The translations under genes and the position numbers were made by a program. From positions 1 through 41,769 of IMG/VR virus record IMGVR_UViG_3300028399_000013: a stretch of DNA of 41,769 bases; one strand, given 5' to 3'. The notes below the pieces were generated by a model. It was given only the letters and a program-made list of their open reading frames with translations, searched no databases and was not told the origin of the DNA. This document shows, piece by piece, positions 31,843 through 38,367 of the stretch; positions within the stretch are counted from its first letter, which is position 1, and each line of letters starts with the position of its first letter. Source of the stretch: a virus.

Positions 31843-32292
31843 CTAGCCCCCCCTCCCAGCCGAAGGACCCGCCCCCGTCGCAGTGAAGCGCACCGCTCCT
31901 CTGCGCTCTCGCGGCTCGGGCACCCGAACCTGCATCAGCCGCGCAGCCAGGGCAAGACAGTCCGCCGGAGGATTCGGGTCACGTTTCGTTTTCGAGACGT
32001 CGGCGATTAGTGCCTCAACCACATTCTCGCGTTTCGTCTTCGGAAGTGCCTCGATCAGTGCGCCGACCAGTCGATCGGTAGCAACGGAACGATTCACCGT
32101 GATCTGCTCGTCGACACCGACTTGAAGAACCCCTTCTGCGCGGTCGACGAACTGTTTTCCTTGGCATTCCGCGCGTAGCTCAAGCTTGAGCGGCACAGAA
32201 ATTCCGCGAGGCAGCCTGTCCGCGTCGAACAATTTCTTGTAGCGATTTTGGGCGGCTGCGATGGCGATTGCCGCGACCTGTTCTTGTCTCAT
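31843..32292 (-). CDS. Hypothetical protein upstream of terminase (149 aa)
   Basis: ATG 32292 overlaps the hydrolase stop (ATGA). It begins MRQEQVAAIAIAAAQNRYKK. A helical head is followed by a beta segment (ISVPLKLELRAECQGKQFVD, then VGVDEQITVNRSVATDRLVG) and a Gly-rich tail. Probably belongs to the packaging operon; function unknown. Confidence 0.55.
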   Translation of the reverse strand: MRQEQVAAIAIAAAQNRYKKLFDADRLPRGISVPLKLELRAECQGKQFVDRAEGVLQVGVDEQITVNRSVATDRLVGALIEALPKTKRENVVEALIADVSKTKRDPNPPADCLALAARLMQVRVPEPRERRGAVRFTATGAGPSAGRGG

Positions 32293-32924
32293 GTGCTTCC
32301 TTTCAATCGATTTGCTTCGGCGAATACCACGCGATGAAAGTCGGGCGCGCTGTCCATTTCCCAGTGCTCTAGGTCGAGCTCAAAGACGCCATTGATTCGT
32401 GTGTTGGCCCCCGACACGACCCTCTGCCCCCCGGGAAAGAAAAACGGGGGCGTCGGCCGGAACCGCGGATGCCGCTGGCGGAATACGGTCAGACGCAGGA
32501 CGGAATCAGGCACGACGAGCCGGCTCCACGGTAAAAGGGCGCGCAGCCATCCAAGCCGACCGTGCCGGGCAACAGGATCGCACAACGTGAGCTGGTCAAC
32601 ACAGATCCCCTGCCTGGCCAAACGCGAGCATACTTGTACCGCCGTTGCGCCGCCCCAGGAGAAGCCGACGATCATCACGCGGAGACGTCGCAGAAGAAGA
32701 TCTTCGCATTCGGCGTCCAGCTCTGAAATCATGCGAGCGATCTCATCAGCGCCGATGTACCAGGGGTAGTAGTCGATCAAGAAATCGGGTCCCGCAATCG
32801 ATCGATAGAGACGGTCGCGGAGCTGCAGTATGCCGTTCTGGGGGCTGCCGACCCGCTGCAGAAAGCCGGCAAAAAGAATCACGACATACCGATACGCGCT
32901 GACGGATACTGCGGTTGCCACCAT
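32289..32924 (-). CDS. Alpha/beta-hydrolase (lipase/esterase-like)
   Basis: 211 aa. VMIVGFSWGGATAVQVCSRL contains the nucleophile elbow G-F-S-W-G (Ser89). LTLCDPVARHG supplies the likely acidic residue (Asp116), and a C-terminal His (DFHRVV) can complete the triad. There is one hydrophobic N-terminal stretch (YRYVVILFAGFLQRVG) but no clear cleavage site. It would hydrolyse ester bonds. Next to the terminase, it might be a lysis esterase in the manner of mycobacteriophage LysB, or cargo. Confidence 0.7.
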   Translation of the reverse strand: MVATAVSVSAYRYVVILFAGFLQRVGSPQNGILQLRDRLYRSIAGPDFLIDYYPWYIGADEIARMISELDAECEDLLLRRLRVMIVGFSWGGATAVQVCSRLARQGICVDQLTLCDPVARHGRLGWLRALLPWSRLVVPDSVLRLTVFRQRHPRFRPTPPFFFPGGQRVVSGANTRINGVFELDLEHWEMDSAPDFHRVVFAEANRLKGST

Positions 32925-33094
32925 GCGCCCGATCAGTAAGATACCTAGGAGACCCGCCCCCCTCTTGTTTTTGACGCGGCGGTGGCGACCGATGCGAAAA
33001 ACGAGCCTGCGTCAGACGCCACCGGACCCGCCTCGTGCGATTGGACACCGCGAGTGTCGGGTCTGAACCAAGGGCGAGTCAAGAAGGGAATTGG

Positions 33095-33319
33095 ATGCCA
33101 GTACCGACTAGGCTCAAAGCGACGGTGATCTTCCGCGATCTGCGGGAACGAGCGCTTTTCGAGCAGCACGCGAGCGCGACGGGGCAGAGCTTGAACGATG
33201 TGCTGCGAGAGGGATGGCAGTACGAGGGCAACTTTATCCGCTTCCTACGCCGCCGCTACGGTCGCCGTGTCGCGGGCCTCTTCGCCGACGATCGTCGCCG
33301 CCGCGACTGCGAGCGCTGA
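33095..33319 (+). CDS. Small basic hypothetical protein (74 aa)
   Basis: The only rightward gene in this stretch; AAGAAGG precedes ATG 33095. Begins MPVPTRLKATVIFRDLRERA, with LFEQHASATGQSLNDVLREG and an Arg-rich end. A helical DNA-binding protein is possible, but no family is recognised. It is divergent from the hydrolase gene. Confidence 0.5.
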   Translation: MPVPTRLKATVIFRDLRERALFEQHASATGQSLNDVLREGWQYEGNFIRFLRRRYGRRVAGLFADDRRRRDCER

Positions 33320-33354
33320 GCGTTATCTTTGAGGACAGCAGCGACTGCTGTACC

Positions 33355-34011
33355 TCACGGCTGGTTGGTCTGGTCAGCAGGCGCTGCTGAACTCGGTTCT
33401 CCCTTCGGCATTACCATTTGCGTCGGCCGAAAGCTTTCGTCCATGGGTGCATCCAGTTCGCCGTCAACCGTAGTTTTTGGCTCGGCAGCCGATTCGCTGG
33501 GCCACGGCGTGCTGGCAGGCGAAGAGAATTGCTGCGGGACAATTGCCGCGTCATTGTTGTGAACCGGCACCCATCTTTCTTCTAATCCTCCTGCCGTCAG
33601 GAATCCTACAAGCGCACCGAGCGCAAGAAGACCAGACTTTTGCACGAAGTCCCAAAGCTCCTTGGCTTCCTTGCCTCCCCGGCTGAGTGCTCGGTGCCAT
33701 TCCCATATGACCACGACAACTACAAGCAGCGCCACAGCGCCCAGCGACGCAAGAACAACACATCTGGCTTTGGACTCGAGAGTCAACTCTCTTCTGTAAG
33801 TCTCGGTCACGGTTTGCGACGACGTCAATTGCACCGGCTCCCAACTCTCTTGACCGGTCCGGGGGTCGATCCTTTTGATGAGGCGATAGCGCGCATCTGG
33901 AAGCCTCGTTGTCACTGTGATCTCTTCCGGCATCATCAACGCTACCGCGTAAACAACAATCCCGATTGCACTCACAATCCCTAACAGCCCGAACCCCACC
34001 ACTCGCCACAT
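33355..34011 (-). CDS. Membrane protein with three predicted TM segments (218 aa)
   Basis: Hydrophobic segments at ~5-28 (GFGLLGIVSAIGIVVYAVAL), ~85-105 (CVVLASLGAVALLVVVVVIW) and ~125-142 (GLLALGALVGFLTAGG). A soluble domain between the first two contains RLPDARYRLIKRIDPRTGQE. The C-terminal ~70 residues are Pro/Ser-rich and disordered. Function unknown; host-envelope or superinfection-exclusion roles are possible near an att site. Confidence 0.6.
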   Translation of the reverse strand: MWRVVGFGLLGIVSAIGIVVYAVALMMPEEITVTTRLPDARYRLIKRIDPRTGQESWEPVQLTSSQTVTETYRRELTLESKARCVVLASLGAVALLVVVVVIWEWHRALSRGGKEAKELWDFVQKSGLLALGALVGFLTAGGLEERWVPVHNNDAAIVPQQFSSPASTPWPSESAAEPKTTVDGELDAPMDESFRPTQMVMPKGEPSSAAPADQTNQP

Positions 34012-34046
34012 AGCTTGTTCCCTTCGCTTGTCCGCACACTACGAAG

Positions 34047-34331
34047 TTAGCTCCCCCGTCGAGGACTACCTTTCATCAGCCGCGCCCCCGTCGAACGGCG
34101 CGAATCCGCCGGTTCTGGTTCAACTGTCGCGGGCTGTGTCTCAATCAACTGGTCCAGCCGATCGCGGATCGCCGCTAGGTATCCAATGACCTCGCCGGCG
34201 GCCAGAAATACGATCCCGCCGAGCGCTAGCGTCGGGATCTCAAGCGATAAGGCCAAAAAGAAAAAAAGCACGGCGAAGACGAACGCCGGCCATGCCTCCC
34301 CCAGATTGAACTTCCGCCGTCTCGCGGCCAT
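34047..34331 (-). CDS. Small membrane protein with two TM segments (94 aa)
   Basis: Start at ATG 34331 (MAARRRKFNLGEAWPAFVFA). Two hydrophobic stretches at ~13-28 and ~32-50 are followed by a short amphipathic helix (AAIRDRLDQLIETQ) and a polar tail. Size and topology would suit a class II holin, but it is far from any recognised endolysin. Last leftward gene before the att-like site. Confidence 0.5.
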   Translation of the reverse strand: MAARRRKFNLGEAWPAFVFAVLFFFLALSLEIPTLALGGIVFLAAGEVIGYLAAIRDRLDQLIETQPATVEPEPADSRRSTGARLMKGSPRRGS

Positions 34332-34444
34332 CGAAATCCCCCTTCTGCTCCGTCGTCCCGAGCCATAGATTTCCCGACCAAACTGCCTGCCCACAACCGT
34401 ACCGAGGTACCGCCCGCTTGTCTAGCGCACCTTAGAACGCAGCA

Positions 34445-34482
34445 AGGACACGTTCCGGGGGTTCAAATCCCCCAGGGGGTAC
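34445..34482 (+). other. tRNA 3'-end fragment, probable phage attachment site
   Basis: A T-arm (GGGGG-TTCAAAT-CCCCC, 34457-34473) is followed by the 3' acceptor strand AGGGGGTA (34474-34481). No matching 5' acceptor (ACCCCCT) or anticodon arm lies in the ~100 bases upstream, so this is a tRNA 3' fragment and not a tRNA gene. Tyrosine integrases often use tRNA 3' ends as att cores, and an integrase gene follows ~2.1 kb away. Confidence 0.65.
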
Positions 34483-34519
34483 TTTTCGGTTGAGGGTTAT
34501 CAGTTGAGGGTTGAGGCAC

Positions 34520-34699
34520 ATGGGACGGGTCGAACGGGATCGGGAGTTGGCTCGGCGGCGGCATCGCCGGATGAAGCTGAGGAAACTGCGGCAGCGGTAC
34601 GCGCAGGCGACCCGGCCGTCCGAGAAAGCGGCCATCGTCGAAAAAGTCCGCAAAATCAGCCCGCTGCTCGACGTCGAAAAAGAATGGGCGACTAGGTGA
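34520..34699 (+). CDS. Small basic planctomycete-type protein (59 aa)
   Basis: MGRVERDRELARRRHRRMKL, then LRKLRQRY and a C-terminal KVRKISPLL. It resembles a small conserved protein of Planctomycetota (possibly DUF6800; this match is from memory). GAGG lies close upstream of ATG 34520. Basic and helical, perhaps RNA- or ribosome-associated. It supports the host assignment. Its stop overlaps a possible GTG start of the next gene. Confidence 0.55.
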   Translation: MGRVERDRELARRRHRRMKLRKLRQRYAQATRPSEKAAIVEKVRKISPLLDVEKEWATR

Positions 34700-34740
34700 C
34701 TCACGCCCAAGCCCCATCAGCGCTTTCGGGGGTCAGCAGC

Positions 34741-35574
34741 ATGGGGCGCTCGTTGCTGTCCAAACGCGAATTGGTCATCACTGCTAGCCTATTCGTGTCG
34801 ATCTGCATCGTCGCTGCGTTGCTCGGTCGGCCGGCGAGAGAGCACGCGAACTCGAAGGAAACACGCGTCGCGGCACCTCCCCCAAAGGCGACATCTCCGG
34901 CGTGGTCAATGCACTCGCCGATCCCCGTCAGTGCTGCACAGTACGGCGAGAAATGGCCCTTCACCGTGCAGTCCGGTTTCATAGCCTACGAAGCGCCCTG
35001 GCGCATTGTCTTTGTAGCCGAGGACGGAACGAAGTACGGATTGAACGGCGTCGCCAAGATGGCTGGGTACCGCGACGTCGAGACAATTTGGAGAGTGGAC
35101 CCCGAATACGGCCCGCCGGTGCATGTTCCGTATCAGTGGATGATCGAGCTCGCCATCGACCGCTGGAAATTGCGGGCTTCCGACGATCTACCCCCCGGGC
35201 AAGAGACCGCTGAGAGGGAGAGCCGCGAGCCCCGCTTGACCGACAGACACATCCCACTGCCGGTCAGTGCGAGCGAATGGGGTGAGCGGTGGCCCTTCAC
35301 TGTAGACGACGGCTACCTTCAGTACATTAGTCCTGGGCAGATCGTATTCATCAACGAGGCGCTCCCGGAGACGTTCGCGTTAAACGAGGCAGCTCGATCT
35401 GCCGGATACGACGATGTCAGAAAAATCCTGCGCATCAGGACCACCAATGGAGTCGCGACACGCATGTCCGTGCAGCCGCTAGTCCGCTATGCAATCGATA
35501 ACTGGGGTCTTGAGACCGGAAGGTGCAAAGTATGCCCCAAGGGCGCGCACCCAGAGGCGGATCAACGCAGCTAA
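34741..35574 (+). CDS. Membrane-anchored protein with two tandem DUF2511 (YebY-like) domains
   Basis: 277 aa from ATG 34741 (GTG 34696, in a GTGA overlap, is an alternative). An N-terminal anchor (ELVITASLFVSICIVAALLG) precedes two copies of the same unit. Copy 1 has VSAAQYGEKWPFTVQSGFIA and YGLNGVAKMAGY; copy 2 has VSASEWGERWPFTVDDGYLQ and FALNEAARSAGY. This is the G-x-x-WPFTV / ALN signature of YebY/DUF2511 periplasmic proteins, normally single. Function of the family is not established. It lies by the att site and looks like lysogenic cargo or host DNA. Confidence 0.7.
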   Translation: MGRSLLSKRELVITASLFVSICIVAALLGRPAREHANSKETRVAAPPPKATSPAWSMHSPIPVSAAQYGEKWPFTVQSGFIAYEAPWRIVFVAEDGTKYGLNGVAKMAGYRDVETIWRVDPEYGPPVHVPYQWMIELAIDRWKLRASDDLPPGQETAERESREPRLTDRHIPLPVSASEWGERWPFTVDDGYLQYISPGQIVFINEALPETFALNEAARSAGYDDVRKILRIRTTNGVATRMSVQPLVRYAIDNWGLETGRCKVCPKGAHPEADQRS

Positions 35575-35634
35575 CCGCACGACGGGACTTCTGATGAATG
35601 TGTGATCCGGCGGGCTCCACGCGGAAATGTACTA

Positions 35635-35663
35635 TTACGAGAACGCGGCCATCCTGCTATAAT
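35635..35663 (+). promoter_or_regulatory. Promoter of the repressor gene, predicted leaderless
   Basis: A perfect TATAAT at 35658-35663 and a weak -35 (TTACGA, 35635-35640) with 17-base spacing. The ATG follows six bases after the -10, so a start site ~7 bases downstream coincides with the A of ATG 35670. GGAG lies between -10 and ATG and would serve only transcripts from further upstream. Lambda cI mRNA from PRM is leaderless in the same way. Confidence 0.6.
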
Positions 35664-35669
35664 GGAGAC

Positions 35670-35933
35670 ATGATCGTGCGACGGGATGAAACATTTCGCA
35701 AAAGCCTTGAACGACTGATCGCATCAGGCCGAATCACCAAGTCCGAACTTTGCCGGCGAGCGGGGATGTCGCGTTCTCATCTTGACTACATCCTCAAGGG
35801 TGAAGTCGATCCGAAGATCAGGGTTTGCGACCGCATTGCTGATGCGGTTGGGATTCCTTTGCCTTGGCTGCTGGACCCTGATTTCGCAGAGACACTTTCC
35901 GCCGACGCGGAAACAGTGTCCAAGAGCGCTTGA
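35670..35933 (+). CDS. XRE-family (Cro/CI-like) phage regulator
   Basis: 87 aa. ITKSELCRRAGMSRSHLDYI (residues ~22-41) is a helix-turn-helix of the Cro/CI type, followed by VCDRIADAVGIPLPWLLD. There is no C-terminal autocleavage domain, so it would not be RecA-sensitive by itself. It sits next to the integrase region and is followed by a strong terminator, as expected for a lysogeny regulator. Confidence 0.8.
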   Translation: MIVRRDETFRKSLERLIASGRITKSELCRRAGMSRSHLDYILKGEVDPKIRVCDRIADAVGIPLPWLLDPDFAETLSADAETVSKSA

Positions 35934-35960
35934 CAGCCTGTTCTAGGTTTAGTACAACTG

Positions 35961-35995
35961 GCCGGTGCTGGCTTTGGCTGGCACCGGCTTTTTTT
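35961..35995 (+). terminator. Rho-independent terminator after the repressor gene
   Basis: GCCGGTGC (35961-35968) pairs with GCACCGGC (35981-35988), 12-base loop, followed directly by seven T (35989-35995). Confidence 0.85.
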
Positions 35996-36037
35996 GTGGC
36001 CTGCTTTTCTCGCGAAACGACGATCGGGGACGGAGCC

Positions 36038-36376
36038 ATGCCGGACGTGCAGCGTGAGCTGTTCGATCGGAGCTGGCGGCAGGAGCTGCTGGAGCGGGAT
36101 CGGCCGGCGGCCCATAACCGGACCGAGACGTCGATCGCGGCGGCGGAGCGGATTCGCCCGACGGCCGGGACGAAACGAGCGATCGTCCTGGAGACGATCG
36201 AGCGAGCTGGGACGGAAGGGGCAACGATCGACGAGATTGTGCAGGTTACGGGCCTTTTGACGGCCACTGTCTGCGGGCGGATCAACGAGCTGAAGCGGGA
36301 CGGCTGGATTCAGGACAGCGGCCGGCGCCGGCCGACGCGGTCCGGCAGCCCGGCGATCGTGTGGATCCGGCGGTAA
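36038..36376 (+). CDS. Winged-helix protein (112 aa)
   Basis: GGGGACGGAGCC precedes ATG 36038. Residues ~48-108 (KRAIVLETIERAGTEGATID, EIVQVTGLLTATVCGRINEL, KRDGWIQDSGRR) form a winged helix common in small phage proteins with the ending GSPAIVWI. The N-terminal 45 residues are charged and helical. It may regulate early transcription or act near replication; the exact role is unknown. Confidence 0.65.
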   Translation: MPDVQRELFDRSWRQELLERDRPAAHNRTETSIAAAERIRPTAGTKRAIVLETIERAGTEGATIDEIVQVTGLLTATVCGRINELKRDGWIQDSGRRRPTRSGSPAIVWIRR

Positions 36377-36388
36377 GAGGAAAAACTG

Positions 36389-36410
36389 GGCGCCGCGACG
36401 AGGCGGCGCC
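36389..36410 (+). other. GC-rich hairpin after the winged-helix gene
   Basis: GGCGCCGC-GACGAG-GCGGCGCC, a perfect 8-bp stem 12 bases after the stop, without a T-run. The 246-base stretch 36377-36622 before the integrase holds this hairpin; no further gene in it is convincing. Confidence 0.5.
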
Positions 36411-36622
36411 AGCGATTAAGGGATGCGGCAGGATGGCCAATCGGGACGGAGCGGGACAGATCGGGGTGGTCGGCCCCAGGGAGGTGAGGAGCGATGCGGG
36501 CCGGCGGCCCGGGCCTCTGAGCCGGAGGGTCGACGATGTATGCTGCATCCTTTCCGCCATTACACATCTCAGTCATTCTCCAATGGGGACAGCCGGAACA
36601 GTCGAGCACGGAGGGGCCGGTG

Positions 36623-37714
36623 ATGGCAGACCAGGGCGGGCCCGCCCCACGGTTGCGAGTGTTTCCCCCTACGGGGGCTTCTTCCCCCTACGGGATGGGC
36701 AATCCCGTAGGGGAAAACGATTCCGCCGGCTACTGGCCGCTGCGCCGCTGCTGGGAGGAATCGCTCTCAAAGAAAATCGAGCTCTCGCCGGCGACGCTGA
36801 AGCACTACCGCCGGCTCATCAACCAGTGGGAAGCTTACTGGCGCAAGCGCGGCTGCGAGCGTCCGCTCGGCCCGGACGTGCGCGAGATCCAGCCGAAGGA
36901 CTTCAACGATTTCGCTCGGGCCCAGGGGTGGACAGCGAAGTCCACCTGGTCCACGCGGCGCGATTATTTCGGGAAGATTCTGAAGTCGGTTGCCCGGGCG
37001 AGCAAATCGTGTCCGATCGGGCTGACGGAAGGCTGGCTCTTCGAGCAGCCGCCATTCCTCGCCCCGCTGCCGCCGGGGCTGGCGCCAAAGCCCGAGACGC
37101 CCGAAGCCCTCACCGTGGACCAATTCGCCCGGCTGCTGGAATGCTGCGACGGCGCTCGCTGGCCCTGGAGACGAGCGATCGTGCCGGCTCCGGTGCTGTG
37201 GCGTGCTTATCTGAGCTTCCTCTGGGTCTACGGGTCGCGCAAGGACGCGGCATTGCGGCTCACTTGGCGGGAGGTCGATCTGGAGCGCGAGCGGCTGGAT
37301 TACGTGCCGGACAAGAAGGCGGATCGGGTGTCGGTCGCCCTTCACACACTCTTGCTGCCGCTGCTGCATTTTCTCCGCGATCGATCGCCGGACCGCGTCT
37401 TCCCGTTTCCCAACACGGCGCGGACGGCCGCCCAGGAGAATTTCAATCCACAGCTCAAGGCGATTTTTCGGGCGGCCGGCCTGGTAGAGCATACCAGCCA
37501 CTTCTTTCGCGTCTGCTGCGTCACCAACTGGCAGACGCTGGTCGGGCGGCGGACTCGCTTCGTGACCGGACATCGGCCGCAGGGCGTGCAGGAAAAGCAC
37601 TACGACAGTCGAAGCGCTCGCCAGGTGATCGCCGAGCGAATGGCCGAGTATCCGATGCCGCCCGCCGAGACGCTCTGGGCTGGCTTACCGTTGGAATACC
37701 TTCCTGGAGCCTGA
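36623..37714 (+). CDS. Tyrosine recombinase / phage integrase
   Basis: 363 aa from ATG 36623 (GGAGGGGCCGGTG ahead). SAM-like N-terminal domain ~45-140 (LSPATLKHYRRLINQWEAYW). The catalytic domain carries all expected residues: Arg206 (YGSRKDAALRLTWREV), Lys231/232 (DKKADR), His293-x-x-Arg296 (HFFR), His317 (GHRP) and nucleophile Tyr327 (HYDS). It cuts att sites through a 3'-phosphotyrosine link. Residues ~13-35 (FPPTGASSPYGMGNPVGEND) are encoded by an inverted repeat, so the true N-terminus may begin later. Confidence 0.85.
   Translation: MADQGGPAPRLRVFPPTGASSPYGMGNPVGENDSAGYWPLRRCWEESLSKKIELSPATLKHYRRLINQWEAYWRKRGCERPLGPDVREIQPKDFNDFARAQGWTAKSTWSTRRDYFGKILKSVARASKSCPIGLTEGWLFEQPPFLAPLPPGLAPKPETPEALTVDQFARLLECCDGARWPWRRAIVPAPVLWRAYLSFLWVYGSRKDAALRLTWREVDLERERLDYVPDKKADRVSVALHTLLLPLLHFLRDRSPDRVFPFPNTARTAAQENFNPQLKAIFRAAGLVEHTSHFFRVCCVTNWQTLVGRRTRFVTGHRPQGVQEKHYDSRSARQVIAERMAEYPMPPAETLWAGLPLEYLPGA
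36663..36717. repeat. CCCCTACGGG inverted/direct repeat inside the integrase 5' end
   Basis: Two direct copies of TTCCCCCTACGGG (36663 and 36682) and one inverted copy (ATCCCGTAGGGGAA, ending ~36716) form a hairpin of ~14 bp with a single-base bulge. The repeat remains in frame and lengthens the integrase N-terminus. Confidence 0.7.
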
Positions 37715-38235
37715 TGCGTCCACTCCCTCTGAGCCCGTCGGGGGTATCCAACGACTTCGTCTCTGTCCGGTCGACGAGTCCCCCTCCCCGGCGGGCGTTT
37801 CTTCTGGTCCCCGCTGTGTCGCATCACGCGAGACCTCCTGTAGAGCCGCCGGCGGACGATCCGATCTTCCGTGCCTATCTGATCGTCGCGCTCATTGTGG
37901 CAGCGATCACGTTCGTCGTGCTCACTCTGCAGGGCGACGGCGTGCCGGGCAAGTGGAGACCGCTGCCCGGCCGGATCGAGGCCTCGGTGATGTTCGGCCT
38001 CGCTTGGCCGCTGACAGTCCTAAGAGTGGGTGTGGTACGGGATCACGACGTTTTGGCGGCGTCACGCGACTCGGAAGAGGTGACGGAACGATGTGTGAGG
38101 AATCGCGGCGTGCTGCAGAATCGGCCAGGCCGGCTGGTTCTGGCATCACCACCTATCGGTCCTGGATTGAGGGACCCCGGTTTGCCGGCCGGTGGGATTG
38201 GGCCCTGCGCGACATGGCCCGCACGCTCGGGCTGA
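37714..38235 (+). CDS. Small two-TM membrane protein downstream of the integrase
   Basis: ATG 37714 shares a base with the integrase stop (TGATG). The Pro-rich first ~50 residues are followed by a TM segment (FRAYLIVALIVAAITFVVLT) and a second hydrophobic stretch (IEASVMFGLAWPLTVLRVGV). The last ~48 residues lie over the next gene (38091) in another frame and may not be conserved; a frameshift near 38090 that once ended it earlier cannot be excluded. Function unknown. Confidence 0.5.
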   Translation: MRPLPLSPSGVSNDFVSVRSTSPPPRRAFLLVPAVSHHARPPVEPPADDPIFRAYLIVALIVAAITFVVLTLQGDGVPGKWRPLPGRIEASVMFGLAWPLTVLRVGVVRDHDVLAASRDSEEVTERCVRNRGVLQNRPGRLVLASPPIGPGLRDPGLPAGGIGPCATWPARSG

Positions 38236-38366
38236 GCATCACAGTGCAGCGCGAGACGAGCCTGTTGAGGCAGCGAGTCGACTTCACGATCTCTGGACGC
38301 CGGGAGAACGTGCTCACATTTCTCCAGTGCCTGCAGCGTTTCGTCGACGAGTGGAACGAGGAATGA
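38091..38366 (+). CDS. Hypothetical early protein (91 aa)
   Basis: AGAGGTGACGGAACG precedes ATG 38091. It contains IEGPRFAGRWDWALRDMART, then LGLSITVQRETSLLRQRVDF and a helical end (ENVLTFLQCLQRFVDEWNEE), a beta-alpha-beta-like small domain. The stop is one base before the next ATG. No family recognised. Confidence 0.55.
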   Translation: MCEESRRAAESARPAGSGITTYRSWIEGPRFAGRWDWALRDMARTLGLSITVQRETSLLRQRVDFTISGRRENVLTFLQCLQRFVDEWNEE

Positions 38367-38367
38367 G

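Noticed and set aside
34438-34482. A complete tRNA gene
   Set aside because: Only the T-arm and 3' acceptor strand are present; no complementary 5' acceptor, D-arm or anticodon arm in the preceding ~100 bases.
36423-36623. A 66-residue frame whose stop overlaps the integrase ATG (TGATG)
   Set aside because: Coupling looked attractive, but the translation is low-complexity Arg/Gly/Pro and the other two frames of the same DNA look equally poor; no coding signal.
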